DNA from: an uncultured Flavobacteriales bacterium
Lineage (GTDB): Bacteria; Bacteroidota; Bacteroidia; Flavobacteriales_G; Salibacteraceae
DNA length: 64,000 nucleotides
Reading direction: 5' to 3'
NCBI GenBank assembly: GCA_913020435.1
Contig: CAJVZZ010000003.1
Span: 62,001-126,000 of the forward strand
Shown in pieces: positions 44,717 through 56,590 of the stretch. The notes beneath the pieces are model-generated. The model was not told the origin of the DNA. It saw only the letters and a list, made by a program, of their open reading frames with translations, and did no database searches. Position 1 is the stretch's first letter, and each line of letters opens with the position of its first letter. The position numbers and the translations under genes are program-made.

Positions 44717-45283
44717 CTAGCAAACTTGTGATTCGATATAACCAATCAAAGAATGAATCACCTTAATGTGGATTTCTTGAACTCTATCTGCAAATTCTGA
44801 ATATGGAGCTCGTATTTCAACGTCGCAAAGACCGGCTATTTTTCCGCCGTCTTTTCCGGTAAGCCCAATGACTTTTATTCCTACATTTTTTGCAGAAGTA
44901 ATTGCGTTAATTATGTTAGCTGAATTTCCGCTTGTACTGATTGCTAATAAAACGTCACCTTCTTTTCCAAGACCATCTACAAAACGAGAGAAAATTTGGT
45001 CGTAACCATAATCGTTGCCAACACAAGTAAGGTGACCACTATCCGAAATTGCAATTGCAGCAAGAGCTTTTCTATCGCCTCTATAACGACCGGAGAGTTC
45101 CTCTGCAAAATGCATTGCATCACTCATAGATCCACCATTTCCGCAAGAAATAATCTTGTTTCCATTCATTAAAGCCTGGCTCAATATATCACCTGCTTTT
45201 TGAATCAATTCGAAATTTTCTTTAGTAGAAAACTTGTCTAGGACAGATTTAGCTTCCGAAAATTGTTTGCTAATAAAATCCAT
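44717..45283 (-). CDS. gmhA: Sedoheptulose-7-phosphate isomerase (GmhA-type SIS protein)
   Basis: This 188-aa SIS-domain protein has [20 protein letters not shown] and [13 protein letters not shown], matching GmhA, the first enzyme of ADP-heptose synthesis for LPS. A DiaA-like SIS protein is the alternative, but the [15 protein letters not shown] segment favours GmhA. Its ATG overlaps the dsbD stop (TAATG), so it is coupled to dsbD. The later-acting adenylyltransferase RfaE2 is at 22473-23003. Confidence 0.88.
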   Translation of the reverse strand: MDFISKQFSEAKSVLDKFSTKENFELIQKAGDILSQALMNGNKIISCGNGGSMSDAMHFAEELSGRYRGDRKALAAIAISDSGHLTCVGNDYGYDQIFSRFVDGLGKEGDVLLAISTSGNSANIINAITSAKNVGIKVIGLTGKDGGKIAGLCDVEIRAPYSEFADRVQEIHIKVIHSLIGYIESQVC

Positions 45284-47739
45284 TAATCAGTGACTTTATA
45301 TAATTTCAGACCCTTAGATAGCCAAGCTTTGAAATCATCGGGGTCTCTATGTCGGTCATAGTCGGCGGAACCATTAGCTAAATCTTTACCATCTGACCCT
45401 AACATAGTATAGTAAGGCTGAGTGTTTGTCTTATAACGCTCAACTTGTTTGTACATCCACTTATCACCCACACTTTTAATTGTCTTTTTACGATTACCAA
45501 TCATAACTTCTTTTACTTCGCTAGCTGGCAATGGCTCTTCAAAATCCACGTATAAAGAAACAATTACCACGTCATTTCTTAGCATATCAATAATTCCAGG
45601 CTCACCCCAAACTTGCTCTTCCATTTTTCGACAATTTGCACAAGCTTTACCAGTAAAATCTACAAAAAGGGGCTTATTAACTAATTGGGCATATTTAAGT
45701 CCTTCATCCCAATCGTAAAAAACTGGAATATTTTGTGGACCTTGGTGAGTTCCTTCAATATGAGAATTGATTGAGGCTTGTCCGCCACCTCCAGCAAAGC
45801 TTCCGAAAGGAGCTTCAGCATATGTCATGGGAGGAGGAAATCCAGCGATTAATTTCAAAGGGGCACCCCACATTCCTGGAATCAAATAGATAGTAAATGT
45901 GAAAGTTATAACAGCCATTAGGATTCGACCTACTGGTATTTTTTCCATAGGAGAATCGTGTGGAAGTCGAATTTTTCCAATTAAATAAAATCCTAACATA
46001 GCAGAAATTACAATCCAAAAAGCAAGAAATACTTCACGAGTAACCCAGCCAGCATCAATAACTAAATCGGCATTTGATAAGAATTTCATAGCTAATCCCA
46101 ATTCTAAAAATCCTAAAACAACCTTTACAGAATTCAGCCAACCACCAGATTGGGGCAGTGAATTTAACCACCCAGGGAAAGCCGCAAATAACGCAAACGG
46201 CAATGCTATAGCTAATGAAAACCCAAACATACCAACAATAGGCATGAGTCCGCCTATTGACGCAGCCTCAACTATCAGAGTTCCTACGATAGGTCCGGTA
46301 CATGAAAAGGAAACCAATGCTAAAGTGAAGGCCATGAAGAATATCCCAACTAGACCGCCTTTATCTGCTCCTTTATCTGCTGCGTTTACCCATGAAGAAG
46401 GAAGAGTTATTTCAAAAGCTCCCAGAAAGGAAATAGCAAACACAACAAGCAAAATGAAGAAAACGATATTAAACCAAAAATTAGTTGCCATTTCACTCAA
46501 GACTTCAGATCCAAAGACGGCTGTAACTACAGTGCCGAGCAATACATAGATAACTATTATTGATATTCCATAAATTACTGCATTTCGGATTCCCTCTGCT
46601 TTGGTTTTAGATTGTTTTGTAAAATAGCTAACGGTCATCGGTATCATTGGAAATACACAAGGAGTTAATAGAGCAGCAAAACCACTTAAGAATGATAAAA
46701 GGAAAATCCCCCAAAATGATCGGCTTGAACTTTCCTTTTCAGTATTAGATTCAAGTTCAGTTAAACTATCTGCAGTATTGAAATCATTTAGGTTTACATT
46801 AAATTCTATTGTTTCTGGGGGTAAGCATTTAGATTCATCACAAACCATGTAATAAACGTCCCCTTTAACCTGATTGACTCCTTCCTTAACTTTTACCTTT
46901 TGCTTGAAGCGTACTTCTTTTTCGTAAAAATTTAGGTTCATCATAAAGTTGTTGTCGTACTCTTTAATCAGATCTCCTTCCTCTTCAGGTGTTCCAATAA
47001 TTTCAAACTCTTTATTCTCATTGAAATATCTGAACTCTGTTGGAACAGGGCCATCAGCACCTTCTAGATTCTGAGAATACATATGCCAACCTTCCTCAAC
47101 ATCAGCAGAGGCAACTATTAAATACTCATCATTTCCTAAATCTTCTGCACTGAATGTCCACTTTACAGGATCATAAATTTTGTTTTCTTGAATTAATGGC
47201 TTTGCTTCAATTCCCGGCGAACCTTTAGTTGAGGCGACCAATCCTGGTTGTTTGGCAGCAGAAACGATCTCCATTTTCACGGATTTAGATTTTTTCAAAT
47301 CAAAACTAAACTCGATATAATCTGGAGGTAAACATTTCGAATCGTCACAAACCATGAAAGTTAGTTCACCCTTTACACTGGCTGTTGGATTCTTAAGTCT
47401 AACTTTTTGAGAAAATGTTACTTTATCGTCAAAAAACAATAAGTCCATTTGGAAGTTCTTGTCGAACTCTTTTGTAGGTTTTGGTTCTTGTATTCCCCCA
47501 ACCAATTCAAATTCTGCACTTTTTTCAAATGTAAATTCTGTTGGTAAAGGCCCTTCATCACCAGAAAGGGTGTTAGAATATATGTGCCAATGAGGATCTA
47601 TTTCGGCTTTAAACTGAAGTTCATATTCGTTATCGGAAAGTTGCTTCGAGTCAAAAGACCAAGAAACGGGATTAAAAACTTGAGCAGTTGATGTTAACGT
47701 ACTAAAAGCTAGTATAGCTCCGAATAAAAATCTGATCAT
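45283..47739 (-). CDS. dsbD: DsbD-type thiol:disulfide interchange protein with duplicated N-terminal domain
   Basis: This 818-aa protein passes electrons from cytoplasmic thioredoxin to periplasmic thiols. After a signal peptide (to about residue 20) come two tandem DsbD-alpha-like domains. Each ends in the same cysteine motif: [12 protein letters not shown] (Cys131, Cys136) and [12 protein letters not shown] (Cys300, Cys305). A membrane domain of about eight helices follows (from about 345; [15 protein letters not shown] and SCTGPIVG cysteines). The C-terminal thioredoxin domain has [12 protein letters not shown]. DsbD normally has one N-terminal domain. Confidence 0.93.
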   Translation of the reverse strand: MIRFLFGAILAFSTLTSTAQVFNPVSWSFDSKQLSDNEYELQFKAEIDPHWHIYSNTLSGDEGPLPTEFTFEKSAEFELVGGIQEPKPTKEFDKNFQMDLLFFDDKVTFSQKVRLKNPTASVKGELTFMVCDDSKCLPPDYIEFSFDLKKSKSVKMEIVSAAKQPGLVASTKGSPGIEAKPLIQENKIYDPVKWTFSAEDLGNDEYLIVASADVEEGWHMYSQNLEGADGPVPTEFRYFNENKEFEIIGTPEEEGDLIKEYDNNFMMNLNFYEKEVRFKQKVKVKEGVNQVKGDVYYMVCDESKCLPPETIEFNVNLNDFNTADSLTELESNTEKESSSRSFWGIFLLSFLSGFAALLTPCVFPMIPMTVSYFTKQSKTKAEGIRNAVIYGISIIVIYVLLGTVVTAVFGSEVLSEMATNFWFNIVFFILLVVFAISFLGAFEITLPSSWVNAADKGADKGGLVGIFFMAFTLALVSFSCTGPIVGTLIVEAASIGGLMPIVGMFGFSLAIALPFALFAAFPGWLNSLPQSGGWLNSVKVVLGFLELGLAMKFLSNADLVIDAGWVTREVFLAFWIVISAMLGFYLIGKIRLPHDSPMEKIPVGRILMAVITFTFTIYLIPGMWGAPLKLIAGFPPPMTYAEAPFGSFAGGGGQASINSHIEGTHQGPQNIPVFYDWDEGLKYAQLVNKPLFVDFTGKACANCRKMEEQVWGEPGIIDMLRNDVVIVSLYVDFEEPLPASEVKEVMIGNRKKTIKSVGDKWMYKQVERYKTNTQPYYTMLGSDGKDLANGSADYDRHRDPDDFKAWLSKGLKLYKVTD

Positions 47740-47763
47740 ATATTTATTTTAAAAACAGTAAAT

Positions 47764-47771
47764 CAAATGTA
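47764..47771 (-). promoter_or_regulatory. Predicted -7 element of dsbD-gmhA
   Basis: Minus-strand TACATTTG is an exact TAnnTTTG match 24 bp before the dsbD ATG at 47739. Confidence 0.5.
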
Positions 47772-47853
47772 AATAATTTGGCAAATTGAGGTGCGTGCTT
47801 ATTGCTTGGATGTGAACTGTTAACAGCCGATTTACATGCTTTATGACAAGATG

Positions 47854-48528
47854 CTAAATCTCTTCGTGCCCTTTTATACCAAAATACTTTCGGATACTAA
47901 ATACAGCAGCATACAAAAGAGGTGTATCCAAGAGCGCCATGAGTGCTTTGAACATCCAGCCGTCAATTATAAACTGAAGTAACTCATCATTCGGTTTTAC
48001 GCCATAAAACAGCACAAGAACTACTAGTGTTGTATCCACCAATTGTGATAAAACTGTGGACCCATTATTTCTTAACCAAAGGAATTTCCCTTTCGTAAGT
48101 TTTTTCCAAAAATGGTAAATACGAATATCAATAAGCTGAGCAAAAAGGTAGGCTATCATTGAAGCAGAAATTACTCGCCAAGAATTTCCAAAAACTTGAT
48201 CATAAGCATCATTGTCTACCGGTGAATCCGCGATAGAATCAAAGCTTCCGCCGAGATATATAATGAGTAATACAAATAATGAAGCAGCAAGTCCGCTCAA
48301 AACCACTGAATTGGTTTTTTTTCTTCCATAGATTTCAGAAAGAATATCGGTTATCAGAAATGTTATTGGATAGGGTAAAATACCGGCAGAAATAATAAAA
48401 GTTTTAAACCCTAGGTCGATAGAAATGAATTTATTGGCAATAAGATTGCAGGTTACCAACGCTGCAATAAATAAAGCTGCGAGTAGAAGATACAGTCGAT
48501 CTGCTTGTTTTCTTTTTCCCTTATTCAT
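47854..48528 (-). CDS. Queuosine precursor transporter (YhhQ/QPTR family)
   Basis: This 224-aa membrane protein has about six hydrophobic segments and the VUT/QPTR signatures TCNLIANKFISIDLG, YPITFLITDILSEIYGRKK and ASMIAYLFAQLIDIRIYHFW. The family imports preQ0/preQ1 or related queuosine precursors for tRNA modification. Its start overlaps the upstream GT39-like gene by 8 bp. I saw no preQ1 riboswitch. No other queuosine gene is in the window. Confidence 0.92.
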   Translation of the reverse strand: MNKGKRKQADRLYLLLAALFIAALVTCNLIANKFISIDLGFKTFIISAGILPYPITFLITDILSEIYGRKKTNSVVLSGLAASLFVLLIIYLGGSFDSIADSPVDNDAYDQVFGNSWRVISASMIAYLFAQLIDIRIYHFWKKLTKGKFLWLRNNGSTVLSQLVDTTLVVLVLFYGVKPNDELLQFIIDGWMFKALMALLDTPLLYAAVFSIRKYFGIKGHEEI

Positions 48529-49867
48529 AATTGTACTTAGCCAAGACCTTGCACCATATAGGATAACCGAGTAGGATTATATAAGATATAATTGGAACTC
48601 TAAATCGTGCATCTACATCGGTAATACTAGAGGTTACAGAAAAATACAGTATCAAGGATAAGAGAATTATCCCTATTTTCCAATTGGATTTAAACCAAAG
48701 AGGAAGGGAAAGTAAAATGGATAAATAAAAGCTGCCCAATAGCAGAACTTGAATTACAATAGCTAATTGAACTAACCAATTTGCTCGTTCTAATGCCAAT
48801 TTAAAGCTGGCCCAATAGGAGTTTTGCATGTCTACATTGTTTAACGCGGGCTCTTCTCCCAATTTTTTACCATTGATTTGCATTCCAATATAAGATCGTA
48901 ATGGTTTAATGAAAAAGCCAACCCAACTTTTAAGCATCATTTTAAAAGCAACAACTGGATATTGTTGAATGACTTCAAGACATTCTTTTCGTGCAAATTT
49001 TTGGAAATGTGGTATAGCGTAAGCGTTGTGTTCAAATGACAGTTCCGACAGTGGTTTTGAGTTACGATATTCATATTCTACAGTATGCCTATTCGAATTT
49101 GTGGCAATTGCCTTAATATTTGATGCTGTATGAAAAAGTAGATTGACTTCTGCTATTGAACTGAAAAATGCGCCTCCAAAGGTTTGCTGGTTTCTATATA
49201 TCCACGGGCTAATAAGGAGAGTTCCAATAACCACGAATTTTGTCAGCTGGATCAGTTCATGTTTTATTCCTTGTTGGTTAAAAATCAAAAGCATGAAAGG
49301 TATAGCGACCAGTAAGTACATCGCGATTGGTTTGGTATAAGTTGCTAAAACAAGAAATAGCATCACATATTTTCTATGACTAGGTTCATTGCACTTAACG
49401 CTCTTTATTAGGAAGAACAGTGCACAAACCAGAAAGAACCCAAACCAGGGTTCGGGCAAAACAGTATTTGAAAAGTACACATTCGGTATGTCAAGTGCTA
49501 CTAAAAGTCCAACGACAAAAGCAGATAAACGATTTCGTTTTATCAATAATGCGCATTGAGAAGCTATTGCGGCAGTAAATGCGCCAATTAATGCTTGAGT
49601 GTAGACAATCCATTCTCCATGTAATTGCAGCAGATGAAATAAGTAAATGTAAATCGAGTAAAAAGGTGTTCTAGTACTATCTGCTGTTAGCTGATCGCCA
49701 GTCATTTGCGAATAAACACCTTCATGGTAAAGATTATAAGCAATATTTAAATATCCCCATGAATCGTATAGATAGATGGATTCGGGGTGAAGAAACTGAA
49801 TCAGAATTGAATATCCTAAACGAATAAAAAAGGCAATGAAGAATACGTAAGCTATTGGATGTCTCAT
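48521..49867 (-). CDS. GT39/ArnT-like integral membrane glycosyltransferase or related protein
   Basis: This 448-aa protein has ten or so hydrophobic segments, and an early loop PESIYLYDSWGYLNIAYN with an Asp near the expected catalytic position. It looks like a C-fold polyprenyl-phosphate-sugar glycosyltransferase of the PMT/ArnT superfamily, but without a diagnostic motif the substrate is open. I chose the ATG at 49867 (MRHPIAYVFFIAFF); a longer frame lacks hydrophobic start features and runs toward the groEL terminator. Confidence 0.7.
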   Translation of the reverse strand: MRHPIAYVFFIAFFIRLGYSILIQFLHPESIYLYDSWGYLNIAYNLYHEGVYSQMTGDQLTADSTRTPFYSIYIYLFHLLQLHGEWIVYTQALIGAFTAAIASQCALLIKRNRLSAFVVGLLVALDIPNVYFSNTVLPEPWFGFFLVCALFFLIKSVKCNEPSHRKYVMLFLVLATYTKPIAMYLLVAIPFMLLIFNQQGIKHELIQLTKFVVIGTLLISPWIYRNQQTFGGAFFSSIAEVNLLFHTASNIKAIATNSNRHTVEYEYRNSKPLSELSFEHNAYAIPHFQKFARKECLEVIQQYPVVAFKMMLKSWVGFFIKPLRSYIGMQINGKKLGEEPALNNVDMQNSYWASFKLALERANWLVQLAIVIQVLLLGSFYLSILLSLPLWFKSNWKIGIILLSLILYFSVTSSITDVDARFRVPIISYIILLGYPIWCKVLAKYNYE

Positions 49868-49885
49868 ACTAACACAATACAAAAT

Positions 49886-49893
49886 CAAATTTA
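49886..49893 (-). promoter_or_regulatory. Predicted -7 element of the GT39-like/QPTR pair
   Basis: Minus-strand TAAATTTG is an exact TAnnTTTG match 18 bp before the ATG at 49867, just after the groEL terminator. It also argues for that start codon. Confidence 0.5.
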
Positions 49894-49916
49894 GATGATT
49901 GATTCGTATACACCTC

Positions 49917-49955
49917 AAAAAAAATCCCCTACTACACTGCTGCAATAGGGGATTT
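49917..49955 (-). terminator. Rho-independent terminator after groEL
   Basis: A 10-bp stem (49922-49931 with 49946-49955) has a GC-rich core CCCC/GGGG and a 14-nt loop. On the minus strand it is followed by a run of T, 24 bp after the groEL stop. Confidence 0.88.
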
Positions 49956-49979
49956 AATTATTCAGGGAATCTTTAGTTC

Positions 49980-51638
<1,659 letters not shown>

Positions 51639-51649
51639 TTATTTTTCGA

Positions 51650-51925
51650 TTAAACAATTGCAAAAATGTCTGCTTCTCTCATCATTAGGTACTCACCACC
51701 ATCGATAGAGATTTCAGTCCCTGAGTATTTCCCGTAAAGAACGGTGTCACCAACTTTTACTGTCATTGGTTCATCTGGTTTTCCATTTCCAACTGCTAGA
51801 ACTTTTCCTTTCTGTGGTTTTTCTTTGGCTGTGTCAGGAATAATGATTCCTCCCGCAGTTTTTTCTTCAGCTGCAGCAGGTTCAACAACGACTCTGTCTG
51901 CTAAAGGTTTGATGTTTAATCCCAT
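51650..51925 (-). CDS. groS: Co-chaperonin GroES
   Basis: This 91-aa protein has the conserved [21 protein letters not shown] mobile loop region and [19 protein letters not shown]. It caps the GroEL ring. It is the first gene of groES-groEL. I found no CIRCE element (TTAGCACTC-N9-GAGTGCTAA) upstream, and no exact TAnnTTTG element within the 106 bp before it, so heat regulation here is unclear. Confidence 0.97.
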   Translation of the reverse strand: MGLNIKPLADRVVVEPAAAEEKTAGGIIIPDTAKEKPQKGKVLAVGNGKPDEPMTVKVGDTVLYGKYSGTEISIDGGEYLMMREADIFAIV

Positions 51926-52031
51926 TTTTGAAATATATTTTTAGTTAAACTATTGTGTATCTTACAACATATATCATTTCGTATGCCATAGAATCATTGC
52001 AGACAGTTTGGGTCAGTTTTTAAGTTTAATC

Positions 52032-52065
52032 CAAAAAAAATGTCAGTATGAATGACATACTGACA
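52032..52065 (-). terminator. Rho-independent terminator after secG
   Basis: TGTCAGTATG (52041-52050) and CATACTGACA (52056-52065) form a perfect 10-bp stem with a 5-nt loop. On the minus strand it is followed by eight T residues. It closes the miaB-secG unit. Confidence 0.9.
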
Positions 52066-52093
52066 CTTTTAAAAAGTCTTTTGAAGTTTTGTT

Positions 52094-52429
52094 CTATTGA
52101 GCCGGAGCTTGCTGAGCCGGTTGCACAGGTTGTTGAGGCAGAATAGTTTCACTCTCAACAAAATCTTGAATTTGAGATTCTTCAGGACTCAATTCAGTTG
52201 CTTGTCCAGTACCTTGCAATGCGGCAGCACCTAGGCAAAGACAAAGCAATAAAATGGCCAATCCCCATGTTGCTTTTTCTAACACATCAGCGGTTTTCTT
52301 AACGCCCATAACTTGGTTTGCTGAAGAAAAGCTACTGGCCAATCCTCCACCTTTAGATTCTTGAACTAATACTACTCCTATAAGAAGTACGCAAACGATA
52401 AATATGATAATAAAAATGAATGTCAACAT
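52094..52429 (-). CDS. secG: Preprotein translocase subunit SecG
   Basis: This 111-aa protein has two membrane helices (about residues 1-20 and 55-75). Between them is the family motif VLVQESKGGGLASSFSSANQVMGVKKTADVLEKATW. It stimulates SecYEG-dependent export. The C-terminal tail is Gln/Pro/Ala-rich (QQPVQPAQQAPAQ) and variable in the family. It is the last gene of the miaB unit. Confidence 0.93.
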   Translation of the reverse strand: MLTFIFIIIFIVCVLLIGVVLVQESKGGGLASSFSSANQVMGVKKTADVLEKATWGLAILLLCLCLGAAALQGTGQATELSPEESQIQDFVESETILPQQPVQPAQQAPAQ

Positions 52430-52435
52430 GGTGTT

Positions 52436-53350
52436 CTAATTTTCTTTCAATTTCTGGATAAGGCGCGCAAAGTAACCGTTTTTTTCGGGAAATTTCAAAC
52501 TTAATTTTTCATAAGCTGAAATGGCTCTTTTAAAGTTTCCTTGCTGCGCATAAATTTTCGCAAGTGTTTCAGTAACAAAGTCTTCGTTTTCTGCTAGACT
52601 CATTTTGGCCATGTTTTCAGGTGAGAAAAATTCGGTTTGTGGCCTTCTTATTTGAAGTAAGGTAGGTGTAACTTCTTTTGATAAGTGGATTTTTTCTTCA
52701 CCCTGAGTAATAAACCTCTCAATTAAATGACTTTTATGAGCTTTCGGAATAGAAGCTTTCAAGGGATTTGGTTGAGCCGTTCCTTTTCCTGAACTTACAT
52801 TTAGCCAAGCAAGTACATTCATGGAATTATCCAATTCAATTTTTACTGCTTCCAGGTGTTCTTTTTCAGAAACCTCAGATTTCTCAGCTTTAGTTTCCTC
52901 TTTAAGTTCTGGCTGTTCAACACTTTCTTTAAGTATCGAAGCTGAAATAGCATGGCTTAAGATTTCTTTCTCTAAAGCTCGTTTTTCTTCTTTTTCTTTT
53001 TGAGATAAAGGCTGCTCAGGCACAATATCAATTTTAGTTTCTTGGATTTTTGATGGATCAACTGAAGAAGTAATTTCTACTTTTTTGCTTTCTCCTTGAT
53101 TAGCAATTGCTACTTCAACATTTGGCTTAATGACATAATCATATAAAGCACTGCGGTTAGGCGAGTATATAGCTGCTTTTTTAATTTTTTCTTGATAGTC
53201 TAATCCTGATTCCAACTGCTCTAACTTAGCATCGAAAACATGTAGACTCGATAAATAGGGATATCGCTTTTTTAGTTCTTGCAACTCCACTTTAGATTGC
53301 AAAAGAACTTTAGGATTTTCTATACTTTCTATTAACCAGTTGAAATTCAT
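52436..53350 (-). CDS. Conserved protein with C-terminal TPR-like segment
   Basis: This 304-aa protein has no clear signal peptide. Its N-terminal quarter (NWLIESIENPKVLLQSKVEL) is helical, the middle is rich in Glu, Lys and Ser and probably disordered, and the end (about 255-304: TETLAKIYAQQGNFKRAISA) forms one to two tetratricopeptide-like helical pairs. I do not recognise a specific function. The start overlaps the lptE stop by one base, and secG follows at 6 bp. A role in envelope or secretion scaffolding is inference from neighbours. Confidence 0.72.
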   Translation of the reverse strand: MNFNWLIESIENPKVLLQSKVELQELKKRYPYLSSLHVFDAKLEQLESGLDYQEKIKKAAIYSPNRSALYDYVIKPNVEVAIANQGESKKVEITSSVDPSKIQETKIDIVPEQPLSQKEKEEKRALEKEILSHAISASILKESVEQPELKEETKAEKSEVSEKEHLEAVKIELDNSMNVLAWLNVSSGKGTAQPNPLKASIPKAHKSHLIERFITQGEEKIHLSKEVTPTLLQIRRPQTEFFSPENMAKMSLAENEDFVTETLAKIYAQQGNFKRAISAYEKLSLKFPEKNGYFARLIQKLKEN

Positions 53351-53859
53351 TACCAGTCGCTTACAGATTTGTTGAAAATATCTTGAACCAGTAATTCATT
53401 TACTTGGGAAATAAGTTCGTCTTCTACTTCGGAAAGAGGCTTCTGACTATCGTAATCAATGTATTGGCTAAAAGATTGTTCAAAGTTTTTGGATTCATCT
53501 TGGGTATTTACAAATACAACGCTAACGGCAACTGTGAGACGATTTTGAGCAGCAAGTTCGCTAGCTTGAATACTTATTGGAGCGGTTCTGTAATCTGTTA
53601 TTTTCCCAGAAAACTGCAGATCACCGTCTTTTTTAACGAGATCCAATTTTGTCTGATTAAGAAAAATATTTCTCAGAGCTTCTGTAAATTGTTGTGACAT
53701 TGTTGGCTGAGCGAGTGGTGCGTAATTTGGAAAAAAATCGACGGAGTATGTTTTTACCTCGTTGTAGTCTACTGATGCGCCTGAAAATCCATAATTTATT
53801 TTACAACCGACATAAACAGTTGAAATCAATGCAATTAATATGATAGCAGTCCGGTTCAA
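53350..53859 (-). CDS. lptE: LptE-family LPS-assembly lipoprotein
   Basis: This 169-aa lipoprotein has a signal peptide with lipobox VYVGC (Cys19), followed by YGFSGASVDYNEVKTYSVDF and FTEALRNIFLNQTKLDLV, matching Bacteroidota LptE proteins that plug the LptD barrel. The start is a TTG within a 4-bp overlap (TTGA) with the upstream activator gene. No ATG lies near the signal peptide, so the TTG is well supported. Confidence 0.85.
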   Translation of the reverse strand: MNRTAIILIALISTVYVGCKINYGFSGASVDYNEVKTYSVDFFPNYAPLAQPTMSQQFTEALRNIFLNQTKLDLVKKDGDLQFSGKITDYRTAPISIQASELAAQNRLTVAVSVVFVNTQDESKNFEQSFSQYIDYDSQKPLSEVEDELISQVNELLVQDIFNKSVSDW

Positions 53860-55124
53860 TTGAGATCGTATTCTTTGATTTTTCGGTAGAGTGTGCGCTC
53901 ACTTATCCCAAGTTCACTTGCCGCCATCTTTCGTTTCCCTTTATACTTCTCTAATGCTTTAGCAATCATTTCCTTTTCTTTTTCCTCCAAAGAAAGTGAT
54001 TCTTCTATGACCTCATGATGTTGGAACCCATCTGTATCAGGGTTAGAGTAGATTGGTGAAAAATCGTCTCCCTCCTCAGAACTTTCCTTCTCAGGTTCGC
54101 TGGTGGTAGTTAATTGTCTTTCATTTCCAGAATTGACATCTTTAATAATCTGAGTTAGAATCCTAGAGTTTTCAGTATCATCTGTGTCAATATTATTGGT
54201 GCGGGCCATTTCAAGGACTAATTTTTTCAAGTCGGTTACGTCACCTTTTAAATCGAAAAGTACTTTATAAAGAATTTCTCTTTCATTTTCAAATCCTTCA
54301 GACTGATTCTTTTTTGAAGCGATCGCGGGTAAAGAGCTGCTAGAGTAGTTTGGTAAGTATTTCAGTATTTCCTCTGAGGTTATATTGCGTTCCGTCTCAA
54401 TAATTGAAATTTGTTCGGTTATATTTTTCAATTGTCGAATGTTTCCGGGCCAAGCATAATTCATTAAAAGATGCTGAGCATCCTCAGTCAATCGAATAGG
54501 TGGCATCGTATATTTTTCAGCAAAGTCTGATGAAAACTTACGGAATAACAAATAAATATCAGCCTTACGATTCCTTAAGGCAGGAAGTGTTAATGGAACT
54601 GTACTTAAGCGATAAAAAAGATCTTCTCTAAATTTGCCCTTTTGAATGTTTTCTGGAAGGTTAACATTAGTTGCGGCTACAATTCTAATATCTGTTTTTT
54701 GAACTTTACTGGAGCCTACTTTTATGAATTCACCAGTTTCTATAACCCGAAGCAGTCGCACTTGAGTTTGAAGCGGTAATTCTCCAACTTCATCTAAAAA
54801 AATTGTTCCACCATCTGCTTCTTCAAAATACCCTTGACGTGCATTTTGGGCTCCTGTAAAGGCTCCTTTTTCATGGCCAAATAACTCGGAGTCGATCGTT
54901 CCTTCCGGAATAGCACCGCAATTAACGGCAATATATTTTTTATGCTTTCTGTTGCTTAGTTGGTGGATGATTTTCGGGAAGTTTTCCTTTCCAGTTCCAC
55001 TTTCACCTGTAACCAAAACGCTTAAATCTGTAGGAGCAACACGCATAGCTTTGGCAATAGATCGCTCCAAAGCTTCAGAAGTTCCAATAATTTCGAATCG
55101 TTGTTTTATTTGTTGAACTGTCAT
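53856..55124 (-). CDS. Sigma-54-dependent transcriptional activator without receiver domain
   Basis: This 422-aa bacterial enhancer-binding protein starts directly with the AAA+ domain: Walker A LVTGESGTGKENF, the sigma-54 contact loop GAFTGA in GHEKGAFTGAQNAR, and FLDEVGELPLQTQ. The C-terminus has a Fis-type helix-turn-helix (KRKMAASELGISERTLYRKI). Unlike NtrC it has no N-terminal receiver or sensor domain, so control is probably by abundance, partner or the acidic linker at about 300-370. Its targets are unknown; rpoN is not in the window. It lies between miaB and lptE. Confidence 0.92.
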   Translation of the reverse strand: MTVQQIKQRFEIIGTSEALERSIAKAMRVAPTDLSVLVTGESGTGKENFPKIIHQLSNRKHKKYIAVNCGAIPEGTIDSELFGHEKGAFTGAQNARQGYFEEADGGTIFLDEVGELPLQTQVRLLRVIETGEFIKVGSSKVQKTDIRIVAATNVNLPENIQKGKFREDLFYRLSTVPLTLPALRNRKADIYLLFRKFSSDFAEKYTMPPIRLTEDAQHLLMNYAWPGNIRQLKNITEQISIIETERNITSEEILKYLPNYSSSSLPAIASKKNQSEGFENEREILYKVLFDLKGDVTDLKKLVLEMARTNNIDTDDTENSRILTQIIKDVNSGNERQLTTTSEPEKESSEEGDDFSPIYSNPDTDGFQHHEVIEESLSLEEKEKEMIAKALEKYKGKRKMAASELGISERTLYRKIKEYDLN

Positions 55125-55129
55125 GTCGT

Positions 55130-56560
55130 TTAGACTGCTGCTTCTCCTTTTAACGTAGCTGAGTTTGCTGAGATTATCTTAACATTGACATACTGGCCTG
55201 CTTTAAAGCCTTGATTTGGAAAAATCACCATGGTGTTCTCTGAGATTCTCCCGCAAAACTCATTGGGGTCTTTTTTAGATGGACCTTCAATCAGCACTTC
55301 CTTAGTATGCCCAATAAAAGAATCATTCGTCTTTTTCTGATTCTTTCTCTGTATATCGATTATTTCGCTTAATCGGTCTGCTTTTACTTTTTCAGGAACA
55401 TTATCTTCAAACTTTCGTTCAGCCAACGTTTTAGGTCGTTCAGAATATTTATACATATAGGCAAAGCTGAACTCTACCTCTTTCACTAATGATATAGTAT
55501 CTTGATGTTCCTGATCGGTTTCATCGCAAAATCCGATTATAAGGTCAGTACTAATCGTACATTCAGGCGTAATAGTCTTAATAGCATTAATTCTATTCAA
55601 GTACCATTCGCGAGTATAGCCACGATTCATTCGTTTGAGCATTTCACTATTTCCTGATTGAACAGGTAGGTGAATGTAATTACAGATATTCTTATATTTT
55701 TTGATTGCGTGTAATACGTCGGTTGTCATATCCTTAGGATGCGAAGTAGAAAATCGAACCCTAAGCAGAGGATCGACTTCCGCAACCATTACCATAAGTT
55801 CTGCGAAGCTTACTGTCGATTTATTTTCATCTTTTATTTCTCCTTTTTTAGAAATGTTCCAACGATAAGAATCAACATTTTGTCCTAATAAAGTAACCTC
55901 TCTAAATCCCATTTCAAATAAATCCCTGGCCTCTTGGACAATAGTTTCGGGATCTCTACTACGTTCTCTTCCTCTAGTAAACGGAACAACACAAAAGGAG
56001 CACATATTATCGCAGCCTCTTGTTATTGAAATGAATGAAGAAACTCCATTTGCTCCTAATTTTACTGGAGAAATATCTGCGTAGGTTTCGTCTCTAGACA
56101 GTAAAACATTAACTGCTTTTTGACCGCTTTCAATTTCTTGAATCAATTCTGGTAATGCGCGGTAAGAATCTGGTCCTGCAATTAAATCAACTAATTTCTC
56201 TTCTTCAAGTAGCTGTGTTTTAAGCCGTTCGGCCATGCATCCCAAAATCCCAACTTTCATTTTAGGATTGAACTTTCGTTTAATTCCTTTAAATTCTTTG
56301 AGTTTGTTTCTTACTGTTTGTTCCGCTTTGTCTCTAATCGAACAAGTGTTAATGAGAATAAGATCAGCCTCTTGTGGGTTGTACGTAGTTGTAAATCCTT
56401 CTTTGGTTAATATGGACGCAACAATTTCACTATCTGAGAAATTCATTGCGCAACCATACGACTCCAAATAAAGTTTTTTTCCATTTGGTTTCGTAGGTAA
56501 ATCCACAAGGGTAGAATTACCCTGTATTTCTTCTACTATATTTTTTGTTTCTACGGGCAT
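55130..56560 (-). CDS. miaB: tRNA-2-methylthio-N6-dimethylallyladenosine synthase
   Basis: This 476-aa radical-SAM methylthiotransferase adds the 2-methylthio group to i6A37 of tRNA. The N-terminal [4Fe-4S] cysteines are in [27 protein letters not shown] and GCMAERLK. The radical-SAM site is [19 protein letters not shown], and a TRAM domain ends the protein. The ATG at 56560 gives [11 protein letters not shown]; an upstream in-frame start at 56593 overlaps the promoter -7 element (56591-56598) and is rejected. Confidence 0.95.
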   Translation of the reverse strand: MPVETKNIVEEIQGNSTLVDLPTKPNGKKLYLESYGCAMNFSDSEIVASILTKEGFTTTYNPQEADLILINTCSIRDKAEQTVRNKLKEFKGIKRKFNPKMKVGILGCMAERLKTQLLEEEKLVDLIAGPDSYRALPELIQEIESGQKAVNVLLSRDETYADISPVKLGANGVSSFISITRGCDNMCSFCVVPFTRGRERSRDPETIVQEARDLFEMGFREVTLLGQNVDSYRWNISKKGEIKDENKSTVSFAELMVMVAEVDPLLRVRFSTSHPKDMTTDVLHAIKKYKNICNYIHLPVQSGNSEMLKRMNRGYTREWYLNRINAIKTITPECTISTDLIIGFCDETDQEHQDTISLVKEVEFSFAYMYKYSERPKTLAERKFEDNVPEKVKADRLSEIIDIQRKNQKKTNDSFIGHTKEVLIEGPSKKDPNEFCGRISENTMVIFPNQGFKAGQYVNVKIISANSATLKGEAAV

Positions 56561-56590
56561 GAAATTCGCTTTCTGTCTGTATTTAGCGTG

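Noticed and set aside
47818-47827. 10-bp palindrome CTGTTAACAG between dsbD and the QPTR gene
   Set aside because: It is short, contains the common GTTAAC core and lies downstream of a gene with no known partner; chance is likely.
47740-49920. preQ1 riboswitch for the queuosine precursor transporter
   Set aside because: The gene overlaps its upstream neighbour, and the leader of that neighbour shows no preQ1 pseudoknot pattern.
51926-52031. CIRCE heat-shock operator upstream of groES
   Set aside because: No TTAGCACTC or GAGTGCTAA arms are present.
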